A stretch of DNA of 23,934 nt from Palsa-948 sp964481195 (GTDB lineage: Bacteria; Bacteroidota; Bacteroidia; Palsa-948): positions 1 to 23,934 of the forward strand of contig CAYZTB010000044.1 of assembly GCA_964481195.1 (NCBI GenBank), written 5' to 3'. Of the stretch, positions 9,701 to 16,746 are shown piece after piece (position 1 is the first letter of the stretch; every line of letters begins with the position of its first letter). The position numbers and the translations under genes are program-made. Under the pieces are notes generated by a model. That model was not told where the DNA came from. It did no database searches and was given only the letters and a program-made list of their open reading frames with translations.

Positions 9701-10944
9701 TTGCAAATGGCCCTACTGTTACGGTTGCTTCAACTTCTGTAATTTGTAATGGCGGTAACACTGGCTCTGCTACAGCAAATTTAACCAGTGGTACAGCTCC
9801 TTATACGTATGCTTGGTCTCCCGGTTCAGCTGGAGTATCTCAAACAGCAACCGGTCTAGTAGCTGGAAATTATATTGTAATAATAACTGATGCTACAGGT
9901 TGCAGCGCAACTGGGTCGGTTACAATTTCAGAACCCCCACCAATAAATCCAACCATAAACGCAAATCCTGTTCTTTGTTTTGGAGCAAATAGCGGTTCAG
10001 CTACCGTTAGCAATTCCGGTACACCACCTTATAATTACATGTGGAGCAACGGGCAAAATGGAGCAACTGCTACTGGATTAATAGCTGGTACTTATTCAGT
10101 TTTAGTAACTGATGCAAATGGCTGTACGGGTGCAGCATCTACAACTATTACACAACCACCATCAGGCATTACGGTAAATTCAACTGTCTCTGGATCTGCT
10201 TGTGGTCCTTTTGCAAATGGTGTTATTTCTTCTACAGCTTCTAATGGATCTGCACCTTATAATTATTTATGGAGCAGTGGCCAAACTACTCCAGTAATTT
10301 CCAACGTAGCTGGCGGAACATATACTTTGATTGTTACTGATGCAAACAACTGCACCTACGCGGAAGTTGTAATTATGCCTACTTCTGTAAAACCTACCGC
10401 TAACTTTATTTATATAGAAACTATTTCTTGCGAAGGAATTTCATTTGCTTTTTCTGATGCTAGTTCTAACGCGCTCACTTATTTATGGGATTTTAGTGGA
10501 TTAGGATCAAGTACATCTGCGAATCCAGGCTTTGTATTCCCTTACAATGGAACTTATAACGTTACCTTAATTGTTACAAACCCTCCATGTAAAGACACCC
10601 TTACCAAGCCTGTTATTGTTGGCGATTTAGGTAGTGGTATTGTATTAAAAGAAGCAAATGTATTTACTCCAAATAACGATGGCTTAAATGATTGTTTTCA
10701 TATTTCTATGATTAATTCAGCTACAGGCCTGCCTGATGAAGTACTTCTTCCTTGTACGGATCTTGAAGTGTTCGATCGTTGGGGAGTAAAGATGTATGAA
10801 TCTTTAGGATTAAATGGCGCTAATTGCTGGAATGGAAACAATAAAAGCGACAGCAAACCAGCTCCAGACGGTACTTACTATTATATTGCAAAGCTGGGAA
10901 ACACCTCTATTCGAGGATATGTAACGCTTGCTAGACATAAATAA
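6706..10944 (+). CDS. giant T9SS-exported protein, beta-propeller/PKD/SprB repeats
   Basis: This 1412-residue secreted protein starts with a signal peptide (cleavage near SSFA-D, residue 23). A conserved N-terminal domain (~28-235) contains FEANKNQLPQQVKFKAD and ends with PLIIDPTL. Next come SBBP-type beta-propeller repeats (~236-765, with recurring STYYGG, YVVGRTNSTNFPTTAGAY and FSTYLGGSGTDAAYGL). A PKD domain (~782-850, FIWDFGDGGTS) is followed by five SprB-type repeats (~855-1227, each ending in TVTVTD-GC-like sequence), a degenerate PKD (~1228-1305) and a C-terminal type B sorting domain (~1310-1412: NVFTPNNDGLND, LEVFDRWGVKMYES, DGTYYYIAKL). Type B domains direct export through the T9SS and attachment to the surface. 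SprB is the gliding adhesin of Flavobacterium johnsoniae, so an adhesive or motility role is plausible but inferred. The gene is followed by a strong terminator and by a longer paralogue. Confidence 0.93.
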   Translation: MNKLSLLKNLFIALAFAPISSFADTPKVVFEANKNQLPQQVKFKADIGGGALFLESNTFTYVLKENINWHRDHRNESGGPVTQKQHAYKVHFENSNPNVEVFGNNKYSWHRNYYIGNDESKWASNVPVFAQVYYQDLYSNIDIKYYNKDVNLKYDIIVRPGGNTKQIKLNYEGTDGMKIENGHLFIKTSIYDILEQKPYAYQLINGVEKQISCSYVLKNKNVSFEVGEYDKTLPLIIDPTLIAATYSGSTADNWGFTATYDDAQNIYMGGIAAGTGYPTTFGAHDQTYNGGQYSANSLWPFDISITKFNPTGTSILYSTYYGGILNEQPHSLVVNSNNELYVVGRTNSTNFPTTAGAYDQTQNGGYDIIVGKFSSTGALLASTFVGGSADDCVNYSILWSGAGSYGTTKFSYTDDGRSEIIIDAASNVYVAACTKSINFPTAPVGTTYQQVFGGVQDAVVFKLSPNLNALTFSTYLGGSGTDAAYGLKLNNSGEVFVTGGTTGNFPTTAGVLQPTYNGGLCDAFIAVLNATGTGLVRSTYLGTTAYDQAYMIEIDASGDLYVFGQTQGAYPTTAGVYKNNNSGQFIHKVTGTLTATVFSTTIGTGPAVGTPAVNISPTAFLVDSCQTIYIAGWGRSSVLSANMPSPSTTTGLPVTANAQQSNTDGKDHYFMVLEPNAKGLFYATFYGEGASNPDADHVDGGTCRFDKRGVIYQACCASCGGTQGFPTMPGAYSTTNNSNHINYPLPTSPNTSVFNCNQAVVKMDVSVKPVAKANVVGATTGCAPFPIQFNNTGSSASNFIWDFGDGGTSTAPSPTYTYNFAGTFTITLYAIDSIGICGYIDTSRVVVTVGAQPTLSTNSNNILCSGGVGTATVSATGGIPQLTYAWTPIGGNSSVATGLTAGYYTVTVTDSTGCASTNTVLITEPNPIAIVVTTQGATCGVANGSATASASGGTPSFSYSWSPGGGTTSSISGLASGNYTVTATDGNGCTSSQTANIPVANGPTVTVASTSVICNGGNTGSATANLTSGTAPYTYAWSPGSAGVSQTATGLVAGNYIVIITDATGCSATGSVTISEPPPINPTINANPVLCFGANSGSATVSNSGTPPYNYMWSNGQNGATATGLIAGTYSVLVTDANGCTGAASTTITQPPSGITVNSTVSGSACGPFANGVISSTASNGSAPYNYLWSSGQTTPVISNVAGGTYTLIVTDANNCTYAEVVIMPTSVKPTANFIYIETISCEGISFAFSDASSNALTYLWDFSGLGSSTSANPGFVFPYNGTYNVTLIVTNPPCKDTLTKPVIVGDLGSGIVLKEANVFTPNNDGLNDCFHISMINSATGLPDEVLLPCTDLEVFDRWGVKMYESLGLNGANCWNGNNKSDSKPAPDGTYYYIAKLGNTSIRGYVTLARHK
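9268..10386 (+). repeat. five tandem SprB-type coding repeats
   Basis: Five imperfect repeats of about 72-79 codons each share a Cys-Gly-Gly/Asn opening (LCSGG, ICNGG, LCFGA), a central SGGTPSFSYSWSPGG-like strand and a closing GNYTVTATDGNGC strand. They diverge well at the DNA level, which suggests an old expansion. Confidence 0.85.
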
Positions 10945-10970
10945 TAAGGCAAATTTTTAGGATTTCCCTT

Positions 10971-11006
10971 AAAAAAACCTTGGCTGTTTTGCCAAGGTTT
11001 TTTTTT
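10971..11006 (+). terminator. strong intrinsic terminator
   Basis: A7 is followed by CCTTGGC (10978-10984), loop TGTTTT and GCCAAGG (10991-10997), then T9 (10998-11006). The 7-pair GC-rich stem, extended by A/T pairing, ends transcription 26 bases after the stop codon of the first giant gene. The A/T symmetry could also let it work on the opposite strand. Confidence 0.9.
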
Positions 11007-11068
11007 GAAACTTAATTATTAAATTCTCGTTAAATAACACATATCCGTTAATAATATACTCCTTCTGA

Positions 11069-11099
11069 TTGTAATAACATCTACTGATTTGTACTTTTG
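11069..11099 (+). promoter_or_regulatory. Bacteroidota-type promoter
   Basis: TTG at 11069-11071 and TACTTTTG at 11092-11099 (consensus TAnnTTTG) are separated by 20 bases, within the 17-23 expected for the Bacteroidota primary sigma factor. The box ends 35 bases before ATG 11135, giving a leader of about 28 bases. With the terminator upstream, this makes the second giant gene its own transcription unit. Confidence 0.65.
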
Positions 11100-11134
11100 T
11101 ATATAACCCCATCATAGGGATAAATAAAAAATTC

Positions 11135-14100
11135 ATGATAAAAAATTATGTTGGATGCTTATTGTTTTTTTGCTGCTTTATTACGCAAGAAATATATGCT
11201 AATATCCCATCGATTACTGCGAGCGTACCCAAAATAATTTTTGAAGAAAATAAAAATCAATGGCCTAGACAAGTATTATTTCAATCAGATTTATTGAATG
11301 GTAAAGTGTTTTTTGAAAAAAATACTTTTACTTATGTTTTCCATGAATCCCTTCAACATAATCATGATAGAAATCACGAAGCGACAGAATTAATAAAACA
11401 CCACGCCTTTAAAGTAAATTTCTTAAATGCAAATAAAGATGTTTCAGTTTCTGGTCAGGATGCTTATTCATTTCACAGAAATTATTATAAAGGAAATGAT
11501 AGAAGTAAATGGGCAGAAGGAGTTTCGGTTTATAATGAAATAAACTATACAAGTATCTATCCGGAGATAGACATGAAAGTGTATACTAAAAATGGAGAAA
11601 TGAAATACGATTTCATACTTCAACCCGGAGCCAATCACAACTGGATTAGATTAAAATACGAAGGAGCAAACAATTTAAGTCTTCAAGATGGCAACCTAGT
11701 TATAAATACTGCCGTTGGAAATATAATTGAACAAAAACCTTATGCCTACCAAATTATTAATGGCACTGAAATACAAGTCAATTGCGCTTATACATTAGAC
11801 GAAAATAATGTTTTAGGATTTAAAATCCTTAGTGAATATAACAGACAAGAGCCTTTAATTATTGATCCTACATTAATCGTTTCTACTTTTACTGGATCAA
11901 CTGCAAATAACTTTGGCTTTACTGCAACATACGATGCTGCCGGAAATATTTATACAGGTGGAACCGTATATGCATTAGGATACCCGACTACTGCTGGTGC
12001 ATATGATTTAACCTTTGATGGCGCTACTGATATTGGAATTTCAAAATTTAACCCTTCAGGAACTGCTTTAGTTTATTCAACTTATTATGGTGGTGCAAAC
12101 AGCGATCAGCCACATAGTATGATTGTAAACAGCAGTAACCAGTTATTTGTGGTTGGAAGAAGCAATTCATTGGATTTTCCAACAATGGGAGCATATCAGC
12201 CAGCACTAAGTGGAGGTTATGATATCATTGTAGGAAAATTTACTTCTACTGGTGCACTTTCAGCTTCCACCTATGTTGGCGGAACAAGTGATGATGGCGT
12301 AAATTATAGTGCCGGTTTAATGGGAAACACAAAATTCAATTACGCAGATGATGGTCGTGGAGAGATAATGCTAGATAACGCAGGTAACGTACTGGTTTCA
12401 ATATGTACACAATCATCAGACTTTCCTGCAGTAAGTGCTTATGATAATTCATTAGGAGGATTGCAAGATGCGTGTATATTTAAAATGAATAATATACTTT
12501 CTGCTATGACTTGGAGTACTTATTTAGGTGGATCAGGTTACGATGCGGGTTTTGGAATTAAGGTTGATGCAAGCAACAACGTATATGTAACGGGAGGTAC
12601 AACAAGTGCTGACTTTCCTACTTCTGCAGGGGTGCTTTTTACAACCTTCCAAGGAGGAACTGCGGATGGTTTTGTAACAATTTTTAATTCTGCAGGGGTT
12701 TTTCAACGATCAACTTACATTGGTACTGCCGATTATGATCAATCATTTTTTATAGAAGTAGATGCAAGTAACTCTATTTACATAATGGGGCAAACAATGG
12801 GTTCCTACCCAGTAAGCGTAGGCGTTTATTCAAATGTAAACGGACGACAATTCATACATAAAATAAATAATGCATTAACTACTAGTATTTTTTCAACTGT
12901 CTTTGGCACAGGTGGTGCAAATCCTGATATTTCTCCTACAGCTTTTTTAGTTGATAGCTGTCAGAATTTATATGTATCCGGCTGGGGGCGTTGTGCTGGA
13001 TTTGGAATGTCATTTACTGGAACAACGACAGGACTTCCAATAACCGGAAACGCTTACCAATCTACTACCGATGGATGTGATTTCTATTTTTTAGTGCTTA
13101 CTGCTAACGCACAATCCTTATGGTATGGAACATTTTTTGGAAGAAATGGCGCAACTGGTGATCACGTAGATGGTGGCACCAGTCGTTTTGATAGAAAAGG
13201 AGTAATATATCAATCTGTATGCGGTGGATGTGGTGTTGGCATTAATCCTTTCCCAACTACTTCTGGCGCATATTCAACTACTAATGGAGCAGCTGGTGGC
13301 TGCAACAATGCAGTAATAAAAATGGACGTAAGAGTTTATCCTTTTGCAAATCCAAGTGCAAATCCTCCTTCATTAGCAGGTTGTGCTCCGTTCTTGATAA
13401 GCTTTTTTTCTACAGGAAGTAACGCCAGCAGTTTCTCCTGGGATTTTGGCGATGGTTCCGGATTGAGTTCGACCCCAAACCCTACACATACATACACAGC
13501 ATCGGGAACGTACACGGTTACATTTAATGCAACGCTTACCAATGGAGTATGTAATTTGGTTGATACAAAAACATTAGTAATAACTGTAGGATCTGCATCT
13601 GCCATAACACCTTCTAAAACAAATGTATCTTGTTTTGGAGGAAGTAATGGTACAGCCAGTGTAAGTCCGTCTGGTGGTTTATCGCCTTATACTTATACGT
13701 GGTCGCCAGGAGGACAAACAACATCAGCCATAACCGGACTTTCACAAAATACATACACCGTTGTTGTAAGAGATAATGTAGGTTGTTCAGCAACAGGAAC
13801 AATATCGATAACTCAGCCTACTGCATTAAATACTACGTCTGTTACTTCTACCTTAAAAGCTTGTACTTCTAATAATGGCACTGCTACAGTATTTCCTTCC
13901 GGAGGTACTCCAGGATATACTTATACGTGGGCTCCAGGTGGGCAAACTACTCAAACTGCAACTGGCTTAACAACAGGTACAAAAACTGTAACAGTGATAG
14001 ATAATTTAGGATGCCTTTCAACGCGAACAGTTGTAGTTTCATTAGCTTCATCACCAACAGTTACTGCAGCTTCAACAGCTGGTGGATGTACGGTAACTAA

Positions 14101-16399
14101 TGGTACTGCAACCGCAAATCCTTCTTTAGGTACTCCTGCTTATACTTATTTATGGTCTCCCTCCGGACAAACTACGCAAGTAGCTACTGGCTTAACAGGC
14201 GGCAGTACCTATACAATTCTATTAACTGATGTTAATGGATGTACTAGGACAAATACAGTAGCTATTTCGATAACTGCTTCACCTTCTATTACAGCATCTT
14301 CTACATCTGCAGGCTGCTCACTTTCAAATGGTAGTGCTACTGCAAATCCAACAAGTGGAACACCTGGATACTCCTACTCTTGGCTTCCATCTGGTCAAAC
14401 TACTCAGGTAGCTACTGGGTTAACTAGCGGAGGATATTCTCTTACGTTAACAGATGCAAATGGATGTACTGCTACTGAAACGGTAACGGTAGGAGGATTC
14501 TCTTCTCCAACCACTACTGCTTCATCTTCCTCTCCTACGGGGTGTACTGTTGCAAATGGAAGTGCAGTTGCATCTCCTGCAGGTGGAACTCCAAATTATA
14601 CTTATGCTTGGTCTCCAAGCGGACAAACTACTCAAACTGCTAGTAATTTAACTGCAGGAAATTATACTGTTACAGTTACAGATGCCAATAATTGTTCTGC
14701 TTTAGCTACTGCTACAATTACTACAACCAATGGCCCATCCGGAACCACAGCTACACTTGGAAATGTTTCATGTGCTGGAGCAGCAAACGGTAGCGTTACT
14801 GCAACTCCTTCCGGTGGAACTCCCTCTTACACGTATGTTTGGACTCCAGGCGGACAAACATCGCAGATAGCAACTGGATTAGCTGGAGGGAATTATACAG
14901 TAGTAATTACTGATGCAAACGGATGTTCGTTTACTGCGGGCTCTTCCGTATTAGAACCTACTGCATTAACATCATCATTGACTTCTACAAGCAGTCTTTG
15001 TAATGGCGGTGCAGCATCAGCTACTGTTACTGCATCAGGAGGCTCCCCTTCTTACACCTACAATTGGAGCAACAGCCAAACTACTGCTGCTGCAACAGCA
15101 CTTGCTACAGGAAATTATACTGTCATTATTACAGATGCTAATGGATGCTCTAATACAAATACAGTAGCTATTACTCAACCTGCATTATTTAGCTCTACTA
15201 CTACTCAAACTCCAATTCTTTGTAATGGAGGCACCTCCTCTATTTCTGTTTCTCCTTTAGGTGGAACACCTACATACACTTATAGTTGGAATACCGGACA
15301 AAGCACTTCTGCATTATCAGGAATAGCTGCAGGAAATTATTCCGTAATAATAACTGACGTGAATGGGTGTACAAGCACAAATAGCATTATAATTTCACAA
15401 CCTACTCTACTAAGTTCATCAACAACTCAATCTACTTTATTATGTAATGGCGGTACGGGATCAGCAGCTGTTTCTTCATCTGGTGGAACTCCCGGCTATA
15501 GCTATAATTGGAGCAGCGGACAAACCACTTCTGCTATTGCTGGAATAGCTGCAGGAAATTATTCCATCGTTGTTACAGATGTAAATGGGTGTACTACGTT
15601 AAACATTTTATCAATCACTCAACCTCCTGTACTGGTACTTTCAAACTCAGGAAATGCAAGCCTTTGCGCTGGCGATACTATTCAATTAAGTGCATCAGCA
15701 AGTGGAGGCACACCTAATTATACTTATTTATGGTTGCCCGGCCCACAAAGTAGTCCAAGTATTACTATTAGCCCAACTGTGCTTACTAATTACTCAGTAT
15801 CAATTACAGATGCAAATGGATGCATATCAGCAGTGCAAGTAATTAATGTCTCTGTTATCCCTGTACCTAATGCCTTGTTTGATACACTATCAAGTGGTAT
15901 TTTTAGTTCAGTATATTCATTTAACGACCTTAGCACAGGTGGTGCAACAGCATGGCAATGGAATTTTGGAGATGGCAGCGGAGCCTCTACGCTGCAAAAT
16001 CCAATTCATACTTTCCCAGGTGCCGGAACCTATACGGTAACTCAAATAGTATTTAATCAATTTGGCTGTCCAGATACGTTTAAAATAATAGTGAAGGTTG
16101 ATTTTGGAATTCTTATACCAAACGTATTCACTCCAAATGGAGATGGAAATAACGATGTATGGTTTATACCAAATAGCGGCATGAGTGATTTTCATGTTCA
16201 AATATTTGATCGCTGGGGATTAAAAGTATTTGAAACAACTGCAGACGAAATTCGTTGGGATGGACATTCCTCTGCCGGAAAACTACTTTCAGATGGAACT
16301 TACTATTACATCTTAAAAGCAATACTTAAATCCTTTAATGGCGATATGGATTACAGCACGAATGGATATGTTACGTTATTAAGTGCTAAACAAAAATAA
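11135..16399 (+). CDS. giant T9SS-exported protein with long SprB repeat array
   Basis: This 1754-residue paralogue of the preceding protein has the same order of domains. The signal peptide is cleaved near IYA-N (residue 22). The conserved N-terminal domain (~32-245) has FEENKNQWPRQVLFQSD and ends in PLIIDPTL, followed by an SBBP beta-propeller (~246-745, with STYYGGANSDQPHS and STYLGGSGYDAGFG). Then come PKD (~750-823, FSWDFGDGSG), nine clear SprB repeats plus a tenth degenerate one (~825-1577), PKD (~1578-1655, WQWNFGDGSG) and a type B T9SS sorting domain (~1656-1754: NVFTPNGDGNNDVWF, VQIFDRWGLKVFE, DGTYYYIL). It should be exported and surface-attached; adhesion or gliding is inferred from SprB. 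It has its own promoter and a strong terminator. It differs from its neighbour mainly in repeat number. Confidence 0.93.
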   Translation: MIKNYVGCLLFFCCFITQEIYANIPSITASVPKIIFEENKNQWPRQVLFQSDLLNGKVFFEKNTFTYVFHESLQHNHDRNHEATELIKHHAFKVNFLNANKDVSVSGQDAYSFHRNYYKGNDRSKWAEGVSVYNEINYTSIYPEIDMKVYTKNGEMKYDFILQPGANHNWIRLKYEGANNLSLQDGNLVINTAVGNIIEQKPYAYQIINGTEIQVNCAYTLDENNVLGFKILSEYNRQEPLIIDPTLIVSTFTGSTANNFGFTATYDAAGNIYTGGTVYALGYPTTAGAYDLTFDGATDIGISKFNPSGTALVYSTYYGGANSDQPHSMIVNSSNQLFVVGRSNSLDFPTMGAYQPALSGGYDIIVGKFTSTGALSASTYVGGTSDDGVNYSAGLMGNTKFNYADDGRGEIMLDNAGNVLVSICTQSSDFPAVSAYDNSLGGLQDACIFKMNNILSAMTWSTYLGGSGYDAGFGIKVDASNNVYVTGGTTSADFPTSAGVLFTTFQGGTADGFVTIFNSAGVFQRSTYIGTADYDQSFFIEVDASNSIYIMGQTMGSYPVSVGVYSNVNGRQFIHKINNALTTSIFSTVFGTGGANPDISPTAFLVDSCQNLYVSGWGRCAGFGMSFTGTTTGLPITGNAYQSTTDGCDFYFLVLTANAQSLWYGTFFGRNGATGDHVDGGTSRFDRKGVIYQSVCGGCGVGINPFPTTSGAYSTTNGAAGGCNNAVIKMDVRVYPFANPSANPPSLAGCAPFLISFFSTGSNASSFSWDFGDGSGLSSTPNPTHTYTASGTYTVTFNATLTNGVCNLVDTKTLVITVGSASAITPSKTNVSCFGGSNGTASVSPSGGLSPYTYTWSPGGQTTSAITGLSQNTYTVVVRDNVGCSATGTISITQPTALNTTSVTSTLKACTSNNGTATVFPSGGTPGYTYTWAPGGQTTQTATGLTTGTKTVTVIDNLGCLSTRTVVVSLASSPTVTAASTAGGCTVTNGTATANPSLGTPAYTYLWSPSGQTTQVATGLTGGSTYTILLTDVNGCTRTNTVAISITASPSITASSTSAGCSLSNGSATANPTSGTPGYSYSWLPSGQTTQVATGLTSGGYSLTLTDANGCTATETVTVGGFSSPTTTASSSSPTGCTVANGSAVASPAGGTPNYTYAWSPSGQTTQTASNLTAGNYTVTVTDANNCSALATATITTTNGPSGTTATLGNVSCAGAANGSVTATPSGGTPSYTYVWTPGGQTSQIATGLAGGNYTVVITDANGCSFTAGSSVLEPTALTSSLTSTSSLCNGGAASATVTASGGSPSYTYNWSNSQTTAAATALATGNYTVIITDANGCSNTNTVAITQPALFSSTTTQTPILCNGGTSSISVSPLGGTPTYTYSWNTGQSTSALSGIAAGNYSVIITDVNGCTSTNSIIISQPTLLSSSTTQSTLLCNGGTGSAAVSSSGGTPGYSYNWSSGQTTSAIAGIAAGNYSIVVTDVNGCTTLNILSITQPPVLVLSNSGNASLCAGDTIQLSASASGGTPNYTYLWLPGPQSSPSITISPTVLTNYSVSITDANGCISAVQVINVSVIPVPNALFDTLSSGIFSSVYSFNDLSTGGATAWQWNFGDGSGASTLQNPIHTFPGAGTYTVTQIVFNQFGCPDTFKIIVKVDFGILIPNVFTPNGDGNNDVWFIPNSGMSDFHVQIFDRWGLKVFETTADEIRWDGHSSAGKLLSDGTYYYILKAILKSFNGDMDYSTNGYVTLLSAKQK
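13606..15860 (+). repeat. tandem SprB-type coding repeats (nine plus one degenerate)
   Basis: The period is about 222-230 bases (74-77 codons). Each unit has a cysteine-containing opening (VSCFGG, LCNGG), a central SGGTPGYSYNW-like strand, GQTT and a closing GNY-TVTVTDANGC-like strand. The eighth and ninth units are the most alike and share a 24-base identical stretch (15320-15343 and 15542-15565, spaced 222 bases). This suggests a recent local duplication or gene conversion at the 3' end of the array. Confidence 0.88.
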
Positions 16400-16415
16400 G
16401 GTCACTCCATCTCAT

Positions 16416-16450
16416 AAAAAGCCATCCTCTACATTAGGATGGCTTTTTTT
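16416..16450 (+). terminator. strong intrinsic terminator
   Basis: AGCCATCCT (16420-16428), loop CTACATT and AGGATGGCT (16436-16444) form a perfect 9-pair stem, preceded by an A-run and followed by T7. It ends transcription of the second giant gene 16 bases after its stop codon. Confidence 0.9.
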
Positions 16451-16508
16451 ATGTAATAGCATCAATTTTGCCCTAAAAACAAGTAAACATTTTTCTCTTA
16501 TTATTCCA

Positions 16509-16516
16509 TATTTTTG
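16509..16516 (+). promoter_or_regulatory. candidate -7 box of the tRNA gene (TATTTTTG)
   Basis: TATTTTTG matches TAnnTTTG and lies 30 bases ahead of the tRNA 5' end. No TTG sits at the proper distance upstream (the nearest ends 38 bases before the box), so this is a -7-only assignment. If active, it would now transcribe only the tRNA fragment and run into the integrase leader. Confidence 0.4.
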
Positions 16517-16546
16517 TAATATTGCGCCCCGTTAAAAAAACAACAT

Positions 16547-16587
16547 TCCTCGATAGCTCAGTTGGTTAGAGCATCTGACTGTTAATC
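16547..16587 (+). pseudogene. 5' half of tRNA-Asn(GTT), cut after the anticodon loop
   Basis: The acceptor strand TCCTCGA (16547-16553), TA, D-stem GCTC/GAGC (16556-16559 and 16569-16572) with loop AGTTGGTTA, the anticodon 5' strand TCTGA (16574-16578) and the loop CTGTTAA (16579-16585, anticodon GTT at 16581-16583) are all intact. The 3' strand should read TCAGA but reads TCTTA, so the match is lost after 16587. No variable loop, T-arm or acceptor 3' strand follows. The gene therefore cannot make a tRNA as it stands. The break point fits integration of the following element into the tRNA. A full copy must exist elsewhere, or be rebuilt at the far end of the element. Confidence 0.88.
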
Positions 16588-16588
16588 T
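16579..16588 (+). other. putative attachment-site core at tRNA anticodon loop
   Basis: The tRNA match ends at about 16587, directly after the anticodon loop CTGTTAA. Tyrosine integrases commonly cross over within a 7-base anticodon loop, and an integrase gene begins 160 bases downstream. This is therefore the likely left junction of the element. The matching right junction, expected to carry a copy of the loop followed by the tRNA 3' half, was not found in the window. Confidence 0.5.
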
Positions 16589-16746
16589 TATCCCACCATT
16601 TTTGTTTTACCCCCTCTTTACTACCTTTTTCATAGGGTGAATTGTTAAAAACTTCCAAAAGCATCTTTGCCTTGTTTTGTTATTTTTTGATAATTTAGGT
16701 GTTTAGGTTTGCGAAATTGTTTGCGAAATTTAAAATCAAAAAAACC
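16588..16746 (+). promoter_or_regulatory. element left end and integrase leader
   Basis: These 159 bases carry no gene if the integrase starts at 16747. A tandem 12-base repeat, TTTGCGAAATTG then TTTGCGAAATTT (16708-16719 and 16720-16731), ends 15 bases before that ATG. It could be an operator or an integrase arm-binding site. TTTAGG also occurs twice just upstream. No exact promoter consensus was found. Confidence 0.4.

Noticed and set aside
10971..11006. Inverted repeat as an insertion-sequence end
   Set aside because: It has the form of an intrinsic terminator (GC stem plus T9) right after a stop codon, with no transposase nearby.
13606..15860. CRISPR array
   Set aside because: The periodic repeats are about 222-230 bases, imperfect, and lie in frame within a protein gene; they are SprB-type coding repeats.
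16588..16698. 3' half of the tRNA-Asn displaced a short distance downstream
   Set aside because: No T-arm (GGTTCGA-like) or acceptor 3' strand (TCGAGGA-like) was found here or, by eye, anywhere else in the window.
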